Source: Sodiomyces alkalinus F11 (lineage: Eukaryota > Ascomycota > Sordariomycetes > Glomerellales > Plectosphaerellaceae). Taken from it: a stretch of 64,000 nt of DNA. The DNA is taken from assembly GCF_003711515.1 (NCBI RefSeq), contig NW_021167081.1, positions 4,449,166 to 4,513,165 of the forward strand, written 5' to 3'. The notes under the pieces were generated by a model. The model did no database searches. It was not told where the DNA came from and saw only the letters and a list, made by a program, of their open reading frames with translations. Shown here one piece after another: positions 23,668 through 37,441 of this stretch. Position numbers and translations under genes: made by a program. Positions within the stretch are counted from its first letter, which is position 1; each line of letters opens with the position of its first letter.

Positions 23668-24735
23668 AGTAGACTCTAATCCCCCCCCCCGAAAAAGCGC
23701 CGAGCCCCTAAGAATCCTCCGGGCCCTCGCCGCCTTGCTCTATACGCGTAGTACGCTACCCGGTAGTATAAGTAAGAGTATACCGTCGAGTATTATTAAT
23801 AGTTAGGCCTTAGCACTACTCGCGCTAATACTAAGTATTACGAGCACTCCTACTATACTTATAAATACTCCGAGGTAAGTATACCGGTTATATATATAGT
23901 TACCGCAATTGATAAGCGATGTAGCTCCCTTCCGCCGCCTATAATACCGTTAACGCTTTATAGAATACCGCTCGTACTATAAATAAGGACGCCAATGATA
24001 AGGATATAAGTTTATATCCGCTTTTCGTATAGTAGTGTCTATACGAATATCCTACGTAGAACCGCTATTAGTTTTAGGAGGTATACAATTATCTCTAAGC
24101 ACCCCTCGGTTAAGCTAAATCGCGTAAGAGTGTTATAGGTCCTTTATAAGCTCCCTCCCCCGCTATCGCCCCTACTCCTACTCCCGTTATATAGCCTCCC
24201 TCTACCGCTATACCCCTTATTATTATTTAGCCGCCCGCCGTTATACTGCCTCCCGCTACCGCCCCTACCGATACTATATTCTAGGCGAGTGTACTATAGA
24301 CGTTTAATAATATCGCCACGACTTTATATAGTATAGATATGACCCTTAAGGATATCGGGTAAAAGCTAGAGGACCGTAATAACAATATAGCCTTTATAAA
24401 GATGGAAGTCTATAGCCTCTTCTATTATAGGAGATGCTTTTATAAATACTTTACGGCGTTATACCCTCTCCCGGCCGGTGCTTTAAAGGCGGCCTCCGAG
24501 GCTCTACTTCCCTCAGCTCTTTCTTAGGGGGTTATTACTCCTTTTATTACTAATAGCGAGGAGGGCGTCATTATCTTAGCAGCTTATTTTAAGCCGGTAG
24601 AGGACTTATAGGTAGGTGCTACTAAGGGCTGTATAGCCTTATAAGAGAAGGAAGGGGATAAAGAGGAATAAGGTGTTGTTATTATTTTTAATACCGGGTT
24701 GTATTCTTACTACTCTTATTTCCTACTTAAACATT
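23668..24735 (+). pseudogene. C-terminal part of the E1 antisense ORF
   Basis: Continuation of the plus-strand ORF after the Helitron. It has a Pro-rich start (PPPKK/R-like), then a Cys-rich patch near 23835-23880 whose Tyr codons match Cys codons in copy E. A possible intron beginning GTAAGT follows, then a Pro/Ala-rich stretch. The C-terminal part is predicted coiled-coil-like, with FNNIATTLYSIDMTLKDIG and KLEDRNNNIAFIKMEVYSLFY at about 24310-24430. Amino-acid similarity to the complement of 50270-51250 is visible over most of the length, which supports a real protein. Confidence 0.55.
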
Positions 24736-24839
24736 AAGTAGAGGGGGGCGGCGACCCTAATAAATCCTTATTTTCCCGTCTTACTCTCCTCGCCGTTATA
24801 TCGGCCCTCCTTCGCGCTTATATCATTTTCGTGTACTAT

Positions 24840-25895
24840 TATAAAGGCCTATTATTCAACTATACCGGGCCGTGTTTCTTCTTAAATTCGTCGGGCGCTT
24901 ATATCTGTAGTATACTCTTAAGCAGTTCTTATATTAGCTCTATAAGGGCTTTTATCGTATTAATACCTCGCGGAATTTACCGCGACCTTACCTCTAGGTA
25001 CGGGCGTAAAGGATTTCCTCTATTATCTATTCCTCCTCCTTATCTAGCCTTTCACGGATAGGTGGCGGCTAGGGGTCTATTATCGTTTACCTTAGTAGGG
25101 GTTCGTGGTCGGCTCGCTATAAAAGATTTACGTAGAGACGGTTATAAATCTATACGGAAATATCCAGCTTTATAATATACGAGTTAATAATCTATATGAC
25201 TTTATATTTATAGTTATACTAAGTAAGTTTCTTTAATAGCCGTGGCGAGGAGTAAATACCGATATCTAACTATATAAGGTTATCCTTTTCGAATCTTTTA
25301 GCAGGATAACGCTAATAGTTTATCGACTCCTCCTAGTATAGTTATATAATAGCTATTATAGCCTAGGCAAACCAGGTAGTTTCTTAAAGGCGACTTAGTA
25401 GGTCCTATACGGAAGCCTCGCGCTTATCGGTCGGCGTGGTCTTATTAACTTAAAGAGGATCTATATAGTATCTGTGTTATAAGAAAAACGGGCTTATTTA
25501 GATTATAGAGTTTACCCGGCTATTTAAGGCTAGTTACGCTACCGGTAATAGTATATTCTAATCGTCTTAGGCGTAATAGGTATACGCCTATAAATAAGCT
25601 TAGACCTCCTTATTAATATATTTAGAACCTTTATTTATTTAAGGGTAGTATATAGTGCTAAGTCGCTATTTAATACTCGTGAGTTAATAAAGTATCGCTA
25701 AAAGCAGCTAGTCTAATTCGACCCTTTATCGCTAATAATAGACTGTACTACTCCGTAGAACCTATAATAGTATAATAAGAACGGTTTAGTATAGGCTTTA
25801 ATATCTATAGTATATATTGCTTTTAAGTATTACTGATTTTAAGAGTTAGTCGGTGATTACCTATAGATATCTATACTTACTTTTATGGGTAGGTA
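24840..25895 (-). pseudogene. Gypsy E1 integrase C-terminal half and chromodomain
   Basis: Minus-strand sequence aligning base by base with the complement of E from about 50165 down to 49110. It covers the chromodomain-like segment, the integrase C-terminal domain and part of the DDE core. The alignment stops at about 25895, where a GT-rich tract and LINE sequence begin. The remaining pol domains are not found further right. Confidence 0.75.
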
Positions 25896-28800
25896 GTAAG
25901 TCCGTGTGTTTGTGTATGTGTGTGTTTCTATTTAACGCCTTAGCGATACCTAGTAATACTAGGACCGCGCCCCTTATTAGAGCATCGGGCGGTACAGGTT
26001 CTATATATATATACTTAGACTATATAGTGCTAAGCGCTTAACTTTATAACCTTTCTCTACCAAAATAAGATAAAACCCGTACTATGCTATCGTGGTAGTC
26101 TATAAGATTAAGACGGTATTAAGTAAGTGAATAAGAACTAAGGAAAATCTCGCGTCTCGCTATACGCCCTCGGGGGCCTTCATATATCCGTTCCTATACT
26201 AGGCTTCGGTGGCTAGGTCTAATCCCTAGTCACCTAGCTTACTGGGTCTAATCTCCGTTATACCGATAGTACGCCTCTTCTTAAGGATAATAAGTAAATC
26301 CTCTTTAGGAAGCCCGTTACGTCGTTAAGGGCGGCGAAAGCCGCCCAATTAATTATAATCTCCCCAAGGGTCTTATAGGTATCGTAGCGACGAAATCTAT
26401 TACTATCCTTATCGTGGTGCTAAAGTTCTATTAGCTATTTACAGGAGTTTCTAACCTTACGGTAGTAAGCGAAATACTCCTATATTTTCGTATACCTATA
26501 GCTATAGTTAGGGACATAGGCGTTATTATTATAGTTAAATCTTTAGTAATAACCCTTAAAATTACCGTGTCTGGTATATACCTATAGAAGGCGTATTAGG
26601 ATCCTACGTAGTAGACCTAGTTTAGTAGGTTCGCGCCTGCTAAATCCTAGTTTATTCTATAGCGCCGCTTCGTATCCGCGGGGGCGGGACTTAGCGTGCT
26701 ATCCTTAAGGCCTAGTCCTCTAGCGTGCTATAGCGATTACCTTTATGCTAGCCTAAGTTAGCCTCTAGTTCTCTAGTAGTTTACCCTATATATCTTCTAT
26801 AATATATAGTTTATCCGCTCTTTTATTACCCGGGATTCCTATATACCCCGGGTTTTATTATAGCTAGGCTAAGCTATAAGCCGTAAAGCAATACTACTAT
26901 AGGAATTCGTGTTATAATAATCTCGGGGCGGTCCTAGCTAACCCCTATATAATAGCTTGATTATCGATATAGTATATTATATCGCCCGTGGTTATAATCG
27001 GTAGCCATAGCGCGGCGGCTAATCCCCTAGCCGCTCCCGTCACTTCTCTATTAAATACCACCGTATTATAAAGGTATCCGCGGCCTAAAGTAATCTCTTA
27101 TCCCCCGCGCTATATAGAAAATACCTAGGTTACGTTCTGGTCTTATTATAGCCTATCCAAGAATATACGGGTATAATTAGGTAGGAGGGAGTCTATCTAT
27201 ATATTAAAAGCGGCCGCTACCTCCTTCTTAGGTTAGCTATTAAAAGGAACTCGTTCCCGGAATAACCTCCCGGTAAATCGGGGTTATACTAAGGGGTGCC
27301 GTGGTAGGTTAGTGTATATTAATTCCTTTATCCATAGTATTCGCGATTTCTAACTAGGCGCTTTAGTTCTCCTAGCGTCGCCGCGTATAACCGGTACGAC
27401 GGCTTATACTACTAAGTAGTCCTTATTAAGGCCTGCGATTCTAATCGCGAACCTTTATTAAAGGTACTTAGCGTGTTCCTCTATTCCTCTACTAAGGGTA
27501 TACCCGATTCCCGGTATAGGGCTTCTATAAGGACCGTCTTCTACGCCGGTAGGATCGCTTATATTATAGTTATCTATACGCGTTTTATAGTCCTTATTCT
27601 AGGAAGGTATCCGGAGGGCGACCAGTATCGCTTCTTACTAATTATATTAGTACGGCCCTAGGCTAGGGCTCTTTAACCCTTATACTAGATCTCTGCCGCG
27701 TAGTAGGTAATAGTAGGGACGTAGGCTAATATAGCTTTATATAGTAAGGCGCGGTTTAGTCCGAATAAGGCTCTAGTAAGCCGTCGTATATAGTTAGCGA
27801 CCTTAAGGCCTTTATTTGCCCACGTCTCTATATATATATCGAATTTAAGCCGCCTATCGATATAGATATAAAGCTATCTTATTACGGTCGATTATTTCTA
27901 GTCTTAGTAGTTTAGCTTATAGGCGACCGTGATATAGTACTCAAATTATAGTATCGATACGCTTAGGAATTATAGGATCTTCTGCCGGGAGAATAGCTAG
28001 ACCTTAGCCTTACCGAAGTCTAGCTCGACCCCGTTATCTGTACACTATTAGAGCTTCTATTGTAGTATTTCGGTCACGGATTTCACCGCTTTATTAAGGT
28101 CCGTATAGGCTATAACGATATAAAAGTTATCCTCGTATCCAAAGCGGTTCCCCTTATTAGGTAGACGGTATATTTCTACGATACTAAGGGCGTAACTAAT
28201 TAAAGAGGCTAATAAGCCCTATAAAAGTCTTATAGATTCTAGCGGGGTATACTTATACGGGTATAAAGCCCTAAAAGTTATATAAGCGCTTCTCTATAAG
28301 GCGAAGCTCTCCTACTATTTTACCGTGGCTAGGTCCTACCCTTATCTTCGAAGCCTATATACGAATTATCCGTGCAGGACTATATCGAACGCTCCTTTTA
28401 TATTGTTAGTAATAGCAATAACCTGCTTTTCTTACGCTAGCTATATCTTAACATTATACGTAAAAACTGCTATTAGGTCGATTATTAATTAGTCTAGAAG
28501 CGCTCCGATATACTACGGGTTTAGGATACCTATAACTATAGCCCGGTACGCTATCCGGCATACTACAATACGTTCTAGATCCTTACCTAAAATGCTAAGT
28601 AGCTAGATTAGCCTATAACCGGCTACGGTTCCGGTATCCTTACCGGGTTTATCGATTATCACTACGTCTCCTCTTCGGAAGGGCTATAAGTAGTAACCTA
28701 CGGTCCTATAGGCCTCGAAGATTTCTATAACTTCTTCTTCGATATCAGGCTATATAAATTATAAAAGCGGTACGCTAATATTATCTCCTCCGGGAGCCGA

Positions 28801-29290
28801 TATATCGATATCTATTATATAGTATCGGGCCTTATCCCTAAGAATAGGCCCGTCTTCCGGTATACGGTAATAGCTAGTAGGTTTTATTAGGTAATTCTAG
28901 GGGTCCTTTAAGTCTGGTATATACGGCTTTCTTACAAAGTTTATCCGTTATAGTAGTTCGCGCTTCTACGCGTTTTCGAAGTATCCTCGGCCGTTATAGA
29001 AAATCGGCGGTATCGCGAGACTATCGCCTAGCTTATATCAGCCGATAATCTTATATAGCTTATCTAAACTCTTTATATCCCCGATCTTCTTATTCTAGTA
29101 CTCCCGGCTAACCCGTTTTACAATCTTATAAAAGGACCTTTATACTTCGGTATCGTTTAGATTATAATATCTACGGCGGATAGCCTCTTAGTAAGCCTCC
29201 CTATATTCGTTATTCCACAGGGTTTTCTACTCTTAAATAAGGGCTTTATTTACCCGGCGTTTTAGGTGGCTAAGGGTAACTAAGCTAACG
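25896..29290 (-). mobile_element. LINE 2 (Tad-like non-LTR retrotransposon), minus strand
   Basis: The minus-strand frame shows an RT domain with PGKDTGTVAGYRLISLLSILGKDLERIV (about 28550-28690) and the catalytic region FGYEDNFYIVIA near 28130, followed by an ELDFGKAKV-type segment. Further along is an RNase H with FNREVTGAARGLAAALWLP, a Y-I-D-N-Q-A-II motif and GYIGIPGNKRADKL at about 26820-27080. RT followed by RNase H is typical of Tad/I-group fungal LINEs. The 3' end sits in the E1 integrase near 25896 beside a GT-rich stretch. The 5' limit against LINE 1 is uncertain. Confidence 0.75.
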
Positions 29291-31625
29291 GATTTAGTAG
29301 CTTTATCGGGGCTTAACGCCCCTTTAGCCACCTTATCCGCTAGTTCGTTCCCTTCTATCCCTATATACGAGGGGCACCACCATATAAAAACCGAAATACC
29401 TAGTTATTTAAGGCGTAAGATAAGGTCTTTAGCTTTTATAGGCTATTACAAGGAGCGCTGAAGTTTCTGAATAGCCGCCTATAAACCGCTAAAAGTATAG
29501 TAGTCTAGGGGCCTAGCCGACTTCTCTAGGGTAGCGTAGAGGGCCTAAAGAATAGCGTATAATTTAGCGTCCGCGACTTCGGCAGCGGCCCCTAGGTTAA
29601 AGCCTATAGCTTTACAGGGCCTCCTAGTATCAGTCCACTATATCACGGCGGCTATAGCCTGCGAGGGTCCTATAGAGGGCCTATTAGGGTGGCCTAGGGA
29701 GCCGTCGGTGTAGAAAATAGTAGCCTATTCCCCTAGGCCTTATTAAATTTCAGCAATGGCTTCAAGGTAGGCTATCTTCTAATCGGGTATATCGGGGCCG
29801 GTATCTATTACAGGCCGGTCTTTAAAGGGGAAAAAGGGTCGTAAGTCCGCTATAGGCTCCGAGGCCTAGGGGGCCTCCTACCTAGCCGACGGACCCTTGA
29901 TATCCTAGGACTAACCTACTAAAGCCACCGTTTCTAGGCCTAGCCTATATAGCTATATAGTAGGCTATAGGTTCTGAAGAAGGGCGAGGTTTTAGTTTTT
30001 ATTCCCAAGCTGCCTTTAAATGCTAGCGAGGAGCTAGCGTTTAATAGGGTGACTCGGGAGGAAATTTAAGGTCGTAAAGGCATATAGCCTATTAGACCTA
30101 GTTAACCGAACTACTACCGGGGGAAGTACGGCTTCGAGTTCTAAAGGCGGTAATGGGGCCCCCCTAAAAGCACCTAGGGCCCTAACTAGAGCGCCGTATT
30201 ATAGACGTTCTAGGCGGTCCACGAGGTGTTTCTTCGGTGATTTAGGGTCCTACTAGAGCTACGAGCTAAAGTTAGCTAAAGAGGCTATACAGGCGATATA
30301 TAGCTACCGTAAGGCCTTAAAAGAAAGGCACCTCTACGAGCTAGCTAGCCTATATAACCTGTTTAGGGCCCCTAATACTAAGTTTAGGCGTTTTTCGATA
30401 TAGAGTTTAAAGGATAACTTAGGATTAAACCAGACCCCTAGCCACGTAATAGCACCTAGCGCGGGTTTAACTAAGTGCCCTCCTATAGGGACCGGAGCGT
30501 CTTCTTTAGAGCGTCTTTGGTGGAAATGAATAAGGTCTGTTTTTCGGTGGTCGAAAAGGACTTAGTTAACTTTTACTGCGTCGAAAACGGAGGCTACGGC
30601 TTGTTCTTGGGTTTTATAGTTTTTCCTAGTCGACGTAGACGCTATAGATAGCTAAAAATCGTCCATATAGAATAGCTAAAGCCCCTGAAAATCCGGTCCC
30701 GCTATAACCTTCCTAATATATATTAGGAATAGGATAGAGGAAACCGGAGAGCCTTATAGAACCCCTATATTTAGGGGGGTGGGCTACTAAACCTGCTCCT
30801 TAAACGCTAGTTAGATACGCCTATTTTCTGTAAAAGAGGCTACCCATTTAACTAGGTTCGGGGGTAGTTAGAGGTCTTAAAGGGTCCTAAGTAGCTAGGG
30901 ACGGGCGACGTGATCGAAGGCTCCTTTAATATCTAAAAATAGCGTAGAGATTATAGGATTTTAGCGCGATTTACGCTGTTTTTCGATATAGTGGAGGAGA
31001 AGAAGGGCTATATCGATAGCGGATCGTTATTTTCTACCCCCTATTGAACTAGGGTGTAGAAGGTCGTCGCGGATATTAGCTATAAAGCTAAGCCTAGCAG
31101 CTATAACCCTTTCGAGTACTTTACCTAGGTAGTATAGAAGGGCTATAATCCTATAAGACTTAGGATCTAAATAGTCCTTCCTCCCTGGCTTCAGTAGAAT
31201 AACCCCGAGGGCTTCTTTCTAGTAGATAGGGTAGTGCCCTACGGAAAAGAGTGCGAAGTAGGACTATAAAAAGGACCCGAGAATAGCCTTATAGGCCTAT
31301 TAGATCGGGTTTAAACCTATCCTATTAGGCCCAGGGGCTTTCCCTTTAGCGGCTTCAAAAATTGCTCGTTATAGCTCTATAGCGTATAGGCTAGGCCACT
31401 CCCACGGTCTTTTAAGGCCCTTACTACGTGATCTAGTCAGGCTCTAGGGACCTTAAGAAGGGTAGGAGTGGCCTAGCCCCCCCGAAGGACCTGTAAATAT
31501 AGGGGCTTCGGGGGCGTCGGTGGCGGAGGGTGCTAGAAAAAGTGTCTGAAATAGGGCGTTATATTTATCTTCGAAGGCGTAGGCCTTCTGCTTCGTAGGT
31601 ATTTAAATCGGTGGGATTAACCGTT
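29291..31625 (-). mobile_element. LINE 1 (Tad-like), minus strand, truncated
   Basis: Minus-strand reading gives an RT start (KGKAPGPNRIG near 31330), LKPGRKDYLDPKSYRIIALLYYLGKVLERV (about 31110-31200) and the active site FYMDDFLAIYSVYV near 30615-30660 with both Asp kept. RNase H with FIWWCPSYIGIEGNELADKVAKG is at about 29320-29390. Coding reaches to about 31600 on its 5' side, so endonuclease and ORF1 are missing. A second RT follows within 600 bp (LINE 2), so these are two elements placed head to tail or nested. Confidence 0.75.
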
Positions 31626-31835
31626 CGAACCGTAGGATCGTAGATATAGGTATGTAGGCAGGTATATAGGTAGGTAGGTCGGTAGGTAAGTAGGTAGGTA
31701 GTGTCGGTAGTATATAAAGAGGAGTGTCGGATAGGAATAGGGACTATTGTTTGGAATCGGGGGATTCTCTTTTTGGCTTGCGACTGTATATAATTAAGGA
31801 ATACGTTGTTTCGAGACTTTAGTCGAGCTTTCCCG
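31626..31835. repeat. TAGG-type microsatellite and unassigned spacer
   Basis: From about 31640 to 31712 the sequence is a degenerate (GTAG/TAGG)n tract. The remaining 120 bp up to the B2 LTR have ordinary CA/TG content and no recognised feature. The minus-strand open frame here is compositionally driven and not called. Confidence 0.6.
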
Positions 31836-32109
31836 TGTTGTATAGGCAGGACCACGACGGGGTTTATAGGGGATCTAGGGGGGATCCACTCCCTAACTAA
31901 GGGCTTCGGACCTCGGGTATCAGGATATAATAGGGGCGGATACCGGAAAAGACCCGATAGGATCTAAATAATATAGTACCCATAACAGAGTCTTCACTAC
32001 CTAAATTAAGAGTATAAGAGACTTATATAGATATAACTTAATATAATATATATACACGAGATTTCTGCTCTACTAAGTTAATTATCTAAGTGCTATTTAA
32101 CGTGCGATA
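31836..32109 (+). repeat. 5' LTR of copia B2
   Basis: 274 bp, starting TGTTGTATAGG (TGTCG in the family) and ending GCGATA. It is heavily RIPed in the inner half. Confidence 0.85.
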
Positions 32110-35100
32110 GTTATAAGCCCGGTTTATAACGCCTAAACGATAGATATTAATAAGGCTACCCCTATTCCACTATAAAAGTAATCACGTTTATATAAGTACT
32201 CTTACATAACTACTATCGACCTAATTAGAGTAATTAAGCGATTAATTAACCGATAAGTAAGTAAAGATATCTTCTAACAGATCTAACGCCGAATAAAAGG
32301 CGGCCGGTACTACCCTTATTAACTAGAGGGATTAGGTAGTTTAGAAGCGCGCCGTACGCGGTGAATCGGCCTCCTACTAGGATAACTACCTTAATCTAAA
32401 GCTAAGCGATAAGGAGGCTAACGCCTATCTCCTCCTTATATCTATACCCCCTAACATTCGTAAATACGAAGCCCTTATTATAGACCCTAACGCGGAGGAG
32501 GCCACGGCCACTACCGTCACGGCTACTCCGTCTTCTACTATTATACTAAAGGGCGATAAGGCCACGAATACTATAGAAGGCACGGCTACTACGGCCGCTA
32601 TTACGGCTACCGGTAAGAAGAAGACGGGCGCCCGCTATAAGGCCACGGCCACGGCTATAATAAAAAAGCCCCTGACTAGGACGCCTATATCTATTAACGA
32701 CCTCTCTAAAAAGGGGCGTACGTATTACCTATAAGACCGCCGTCTATACCGCGAGGAAAAGGTAGACTACGACGCGTAGTAAAAGGAATTTAACGAGGTA
32801 TATTCCTATATCGAAGGAACTATCTATACTGTATTATATAATCTCCTCGCCTAGCTATAGAATAATACCGTAAATAACCTATCGGCCTAGATTACCCTCC
32901 TATACGCGTACGTAGGACTAATACCTATAGACCTCTATAAGGAAGCCCTAGTCCTATACTAATACTACAGTACGCCTATAAAGGCTATACCTAAGGATAT
33001 AGACGCCTAGGTAGTAAGCTAGAAAATAGCGATAATACAGTATAAATATATAGGCGTTATAGAGCTATTAAGCGCGGACTATTAGGCGGACGACGCGTTA
33101 AAAGCTATTAGACCTATCGCCTAGGAATAGCCTTAGGGGCTATCACCGCTAATAAGATAGAGGAAGTCTAGGAAGATTAACTCTATAATACTACGCCTAT
33201 AACTATAATAGTCAATAAAGACTTATCCGTTACCGCGAAGGGACTAGGGGCCTACTTAACCTAAGGTGTAGCGCGTCGTTATATAATAATACTATTAAGA
33301 TTATAATAAGAATAAGGGGTATCCCTTTCTATTCACTAAGCTAGAGCGCTATTATACTACACGATCCTAGATTCAGGATTATCAATTTATATCTTTAATA
33401 ATTAAGGCTATTTTACGGCCGTTAGACTACCCACGGATACTTTATCTTTATCTCTTTATGTAGGTACTTATAAGGCTTCTATCCTTAGATACAGAGATAT
33501 TAAGCTACGTATATAATCCTTATCGGGCACGAAAAGGCTATTATACCTCTATAACGTTATATACTATAAGGAATTCGTTACTAATATTATCTCGGAATAC
33601 TAGCTACGCCTATAAGGTTACCGCTAGGATACCGTAAACGATACTATTATTAGCTCCGCCGACGACCGGCCTATCTATAAGCTATTAGATATTCACGGCT
33701 AGTATATAATTAAGCGCGCGGAAGCTGCGGCCGCTACCGCGTTCGCGGTCTCGGTAATATACCCCCGCGATAACCCGTATAGAAGATTATAATAACCGCG
33801 GTAACCGTAAAAGACTATAGTATAACGGTGGTATAAACGCCTTAGCCACTGCGGTACTGATACTCTTATAAAGATCGTTAACGCTACTTAGGGGGTAAAG
33901 ATAAAGGGACCTCGTATAACGGACTATAATGTGTATAGGTAATCGTAAATATCTATATAGATCAGGCGGATACTATCCCTTTACCCGTTAAAGCCCGGAG
34001 AGGCCTTAGCTATTGACTTTAACGATCTAAAAGAGTCGGAATCGTTAGGCGGCCTATATAAGTCTATTATATTTATTATAGATATATATATATGTTATAC
34101 GTGGGATTACTACCTATAGACAAGAGACTAAGGCTTTATCCTACACGCGTTAAAAGACGTTTTTACCCTGCTTAAGACCTAATTCGACGTTAGGCCACGC
34201 GTTCTACGAACTGATTCTAAGATATTATAGCACCCAGAAATCGCTACTTTCCTCGCTACTAAGGGGGTAGAAGGCTAGCCGTTAGCACTATATTTATATA
34301 ATTAAAACGGCGTTATAGAACGAATTAGAGGTATCGTTAAAAGGAGGGCGAGGGTTATAAGGATTATGGCTAATCTGCCTACGTCTATTTAGCCTAAGAT
34401 CTTTAAGACTACTATATATCTATATAATAGAACGCTATAATATATTAACGACTAGGGATCGCTATACGAAGGCCTATACGGCCGTTAACCTAACCTTGCG
34501 TACCTATAAGCTTACGGCTATAAGGCCTTTATAAAAACGCGCGATGCCTAAGCTAAAAGAAACCGCCTATAAAGGCTAGAACCGAAGGTATGGATCGGTT
34601 ATTATATCGGATACTAATTCTTAAATAGCTTCTGTATTTAGCTACTATACCTAATAGATATTATTACTACGAGAGATATAGTCTTTAATAAAGATAAGAT
34701 ATTTAACGGTAGGATTAAAACACTATAAGCTATAGCTTCCGCCAAGGAAATTGGGGAAGGCCTATAATCTATCCGTATTATCTAATCTAATAAGACCGCG
34801 AATAGGCTGCTATTAAGGGGTATAGCCGTAGACGTATTAGATCTTAAGTCGGAAGACTCTAACGCTACCACTATTACTACGGGTAAAGGCGACGCTACCG
34901 CTACTACTACGGATAAAGGCGAGGCCGTTACTATTACTATAAGGGAGGCTACTACTATTACTATAGACTATATTACTACTTATTACGAGGTTCTAAATCT
35001 ATAGCCTAATACCTAGGCTGTAGATTTAGAACCTCGTACCTCTAACGCTACCGCTCTTACTACGGGTAAAGGTAATAATACCGCTATTACTATACGCTAG

Positions 35101-37441
35101 GAAAACGCTACCGTTATTATTATAGGAGAGGCTACCGCTATTACTACGGATACTAATACTATTACGGATACTCCGCAGTTTACCGTTACGAGGTTCGAAC
35201 CGTTTCCCACGCCTCTAATATCCCCGGAAGATCCTACGCGCGCGTTCCTTATAGCGTTAGCGGTGGTTAGGGGCGTTAAGGTGGAAGGAGACGATAATAA
35301 TTAACGGGCAGCTATAGATACCCTTAGGGGGTGCCCGTTAGCTATACGCCTATTAGCCGCGTGCCTATCTATCGTAAGTATCCATAAGACCAAGAAGGTA
35401 TAGAACGATAACGCCTAAAAGGCGTTCTTTAATGCTAGAAGGACTTATAACCCTATACGTAGGAGGAAGTAAGGTATTAATAACGGTAATATTATCGGCG
35501 CTAGTATTATAGATCCCTCTCCCTTTAACGCCTCCCTATCGCGCCTAACCTGCGAGGATCTCCTGCCTCCGCTAAACTACTACCACGATATACGCCTTTA
35601 CCCGTTACGGGAGCGGTAGTTATAGGCTAAGGGGCAATACCTTAAGAGGCACCGATAGATAGGCTACTAGTAGGAGGTCTATAATAATTAGGCTAATAAG
35701 TAATAAGTCCTCGCCTATAGATAGGTATACACCTATAAATTTAATAAGGAGGGCACCCTCCTTAAGTATAAGGCACGCCTTGTAGTATAAGGGTATTAAT
35801 AAAAACAGTTAAAGACTAAATATAACTACGCCGCCATGTTAGCCTCGCGGTCCTTCCATATATTAATAGCTATCACTACTCGATTTAATCTAGAAATAAG
35901 GTAGTTCGACGCTATTAACGCGTTTATTAACGCTAGCCTTAAAGAGAAGATATTTATAAAGATACCATAAAGCTACGAAGTACTAGGTAAGGTCCTACTA
36001 CTACGGAAAGCCCTCTTCGGCTTAAGGGTATCGCTACTACTATAGTAAGAGGAACTTAGCGGCACGCTATAGAAGATAGGATTCACGGCTATACCTAATA
36101 ACTCCTATATTATAATCCGCGATAGTTTAATCTTATTCTTCTACGTTAACGATATCGGACTTATCTACTATAAAGACCGTAAGACTAACGCCGATAACAT
36201 TAAAGCCGCTCTTAAGCGAAGCTATGGGCTATTAGGAGGCGAAGAAATCCGTTAGTTCCTAGGAATTAAGGTCATAAGGGATAGAGCCACCCGTAGGTTA
36301 TAGCTATTATAATCTTCCTATATAGAGAAGATCGCGGTTAAATACTACGTAGATATCCTCTGTCGAAGACCACTAAAGGTCCTATTATTAACGATAAAAC
36401 CACTAATACCACGTGACGGCACGCGCGCGACGATTCCTAAGGTCCGTTAGTATTAGGGTATAATCGGTTCTATCCTATATACTGCTATTATAATAAGACC
36501 CGATATCACGTTCGCCTATTCGAAGCTTTCCTAATATAACGTTAACCCCTCCTTTAATTACCTTAAAAGGGCTTAATAAGTGCTGCTATTCTTATACTAT
36601 ATAAGGCACTACTCCCTGGAATTCGGTGGGGATAGACTCTTCCTAACCGTAAGCGACGCGTCCTTCGGGGATAATCCAGACCATAAGAGTTTATAAGGAT
36701 ATACGATAAACCTCTTCGGTAGCACCGTTAACTAAAAGGCGGGTAAGTAACCGATAGTTATAACGTTATTAATAGAATCGGAACTACTCGCTCTTATAAA
36801 GGCCGGCCGCTAAAAAGACATTATTTGTTAGCCGGATATTAAGGGATTTAGAGCTTCGGTTAGACTAATAGTAACTATAGCTATACTACGATAATTAGCA
36901 GACTATTAACCTTATTAATAAGAAGGCATAACGCCTACGGATAAGGCTACGGCATATCGATATATATAACTAGTAGGCACGCTAGTTAGTATAATAAGGT
37001 CTTTTTAAGGTTATATCCGTTAATACGAAGGAGATAATCGCGGACGGTTTAACGAAGACACTACCGGAGGCGGGGATTAAAAGACTATAGTAATAGCTTA
37101 ATTTAACAGATTAAAAGGATGATATCGAGTAATCTAAATAGCTATATAAAAAGATTAAACGCGCTAAAGCCACGGCTATAATAACTACGAAGGCTTCCGA
37201 GGATATAGTAGATCCGATAGATATAGATCCGATTAAGTAGATCCGGCTAATTAGGATTAAGGAACTAATTAAGATAGAATTAAATTAAACGGTTAAATAG
37301 ATCGGATTTAGATCCCTTTTATAAGGGCGTTTTTTCCCTAGACTATTAATTTTACGATAGAAAAGTTAAGAGTATTTAGTTTAAACCGAAGCCTCTAATT
37401 AGTTAGTTAACCTAGGAAGACCCACCTTATCTAAGGGGGTG

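Larger units (their letters stand above)
15549..25895 (-). mobile_element. Gypsy chromovirus E1, minus strand, nested and truncated
   Basis: Minus-oriented copy of the Gypsy element found intact in layout at 41654-52159. From left to right it holds a shortened 3' LTR (15549-15675), an assembly gap, a C-run (complement of the polypurine tract), the antisense ORF (from about 16212), then a Helitron insertion (16472-23667). The rest of the antisense ORF follows (23668 to about 24735), then the chromodomain and integrase C-terminal half to about 25895, where a LINE cuts it. RT, protease, gag and the 5' LTR are absent from the window. Identity with E was judged by eye over long aligned stretches, for example 24840-25430 against the complement of 49590-50165. 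Confidence 0.8.

Noticed and set aside
31565..31855. 96-codon minus-strand open frame
   Set aside because: It spans a TAGG microsatellite and the LTR start, and reads low-complexity YTTYL/YRPTYL repeats; compositional.
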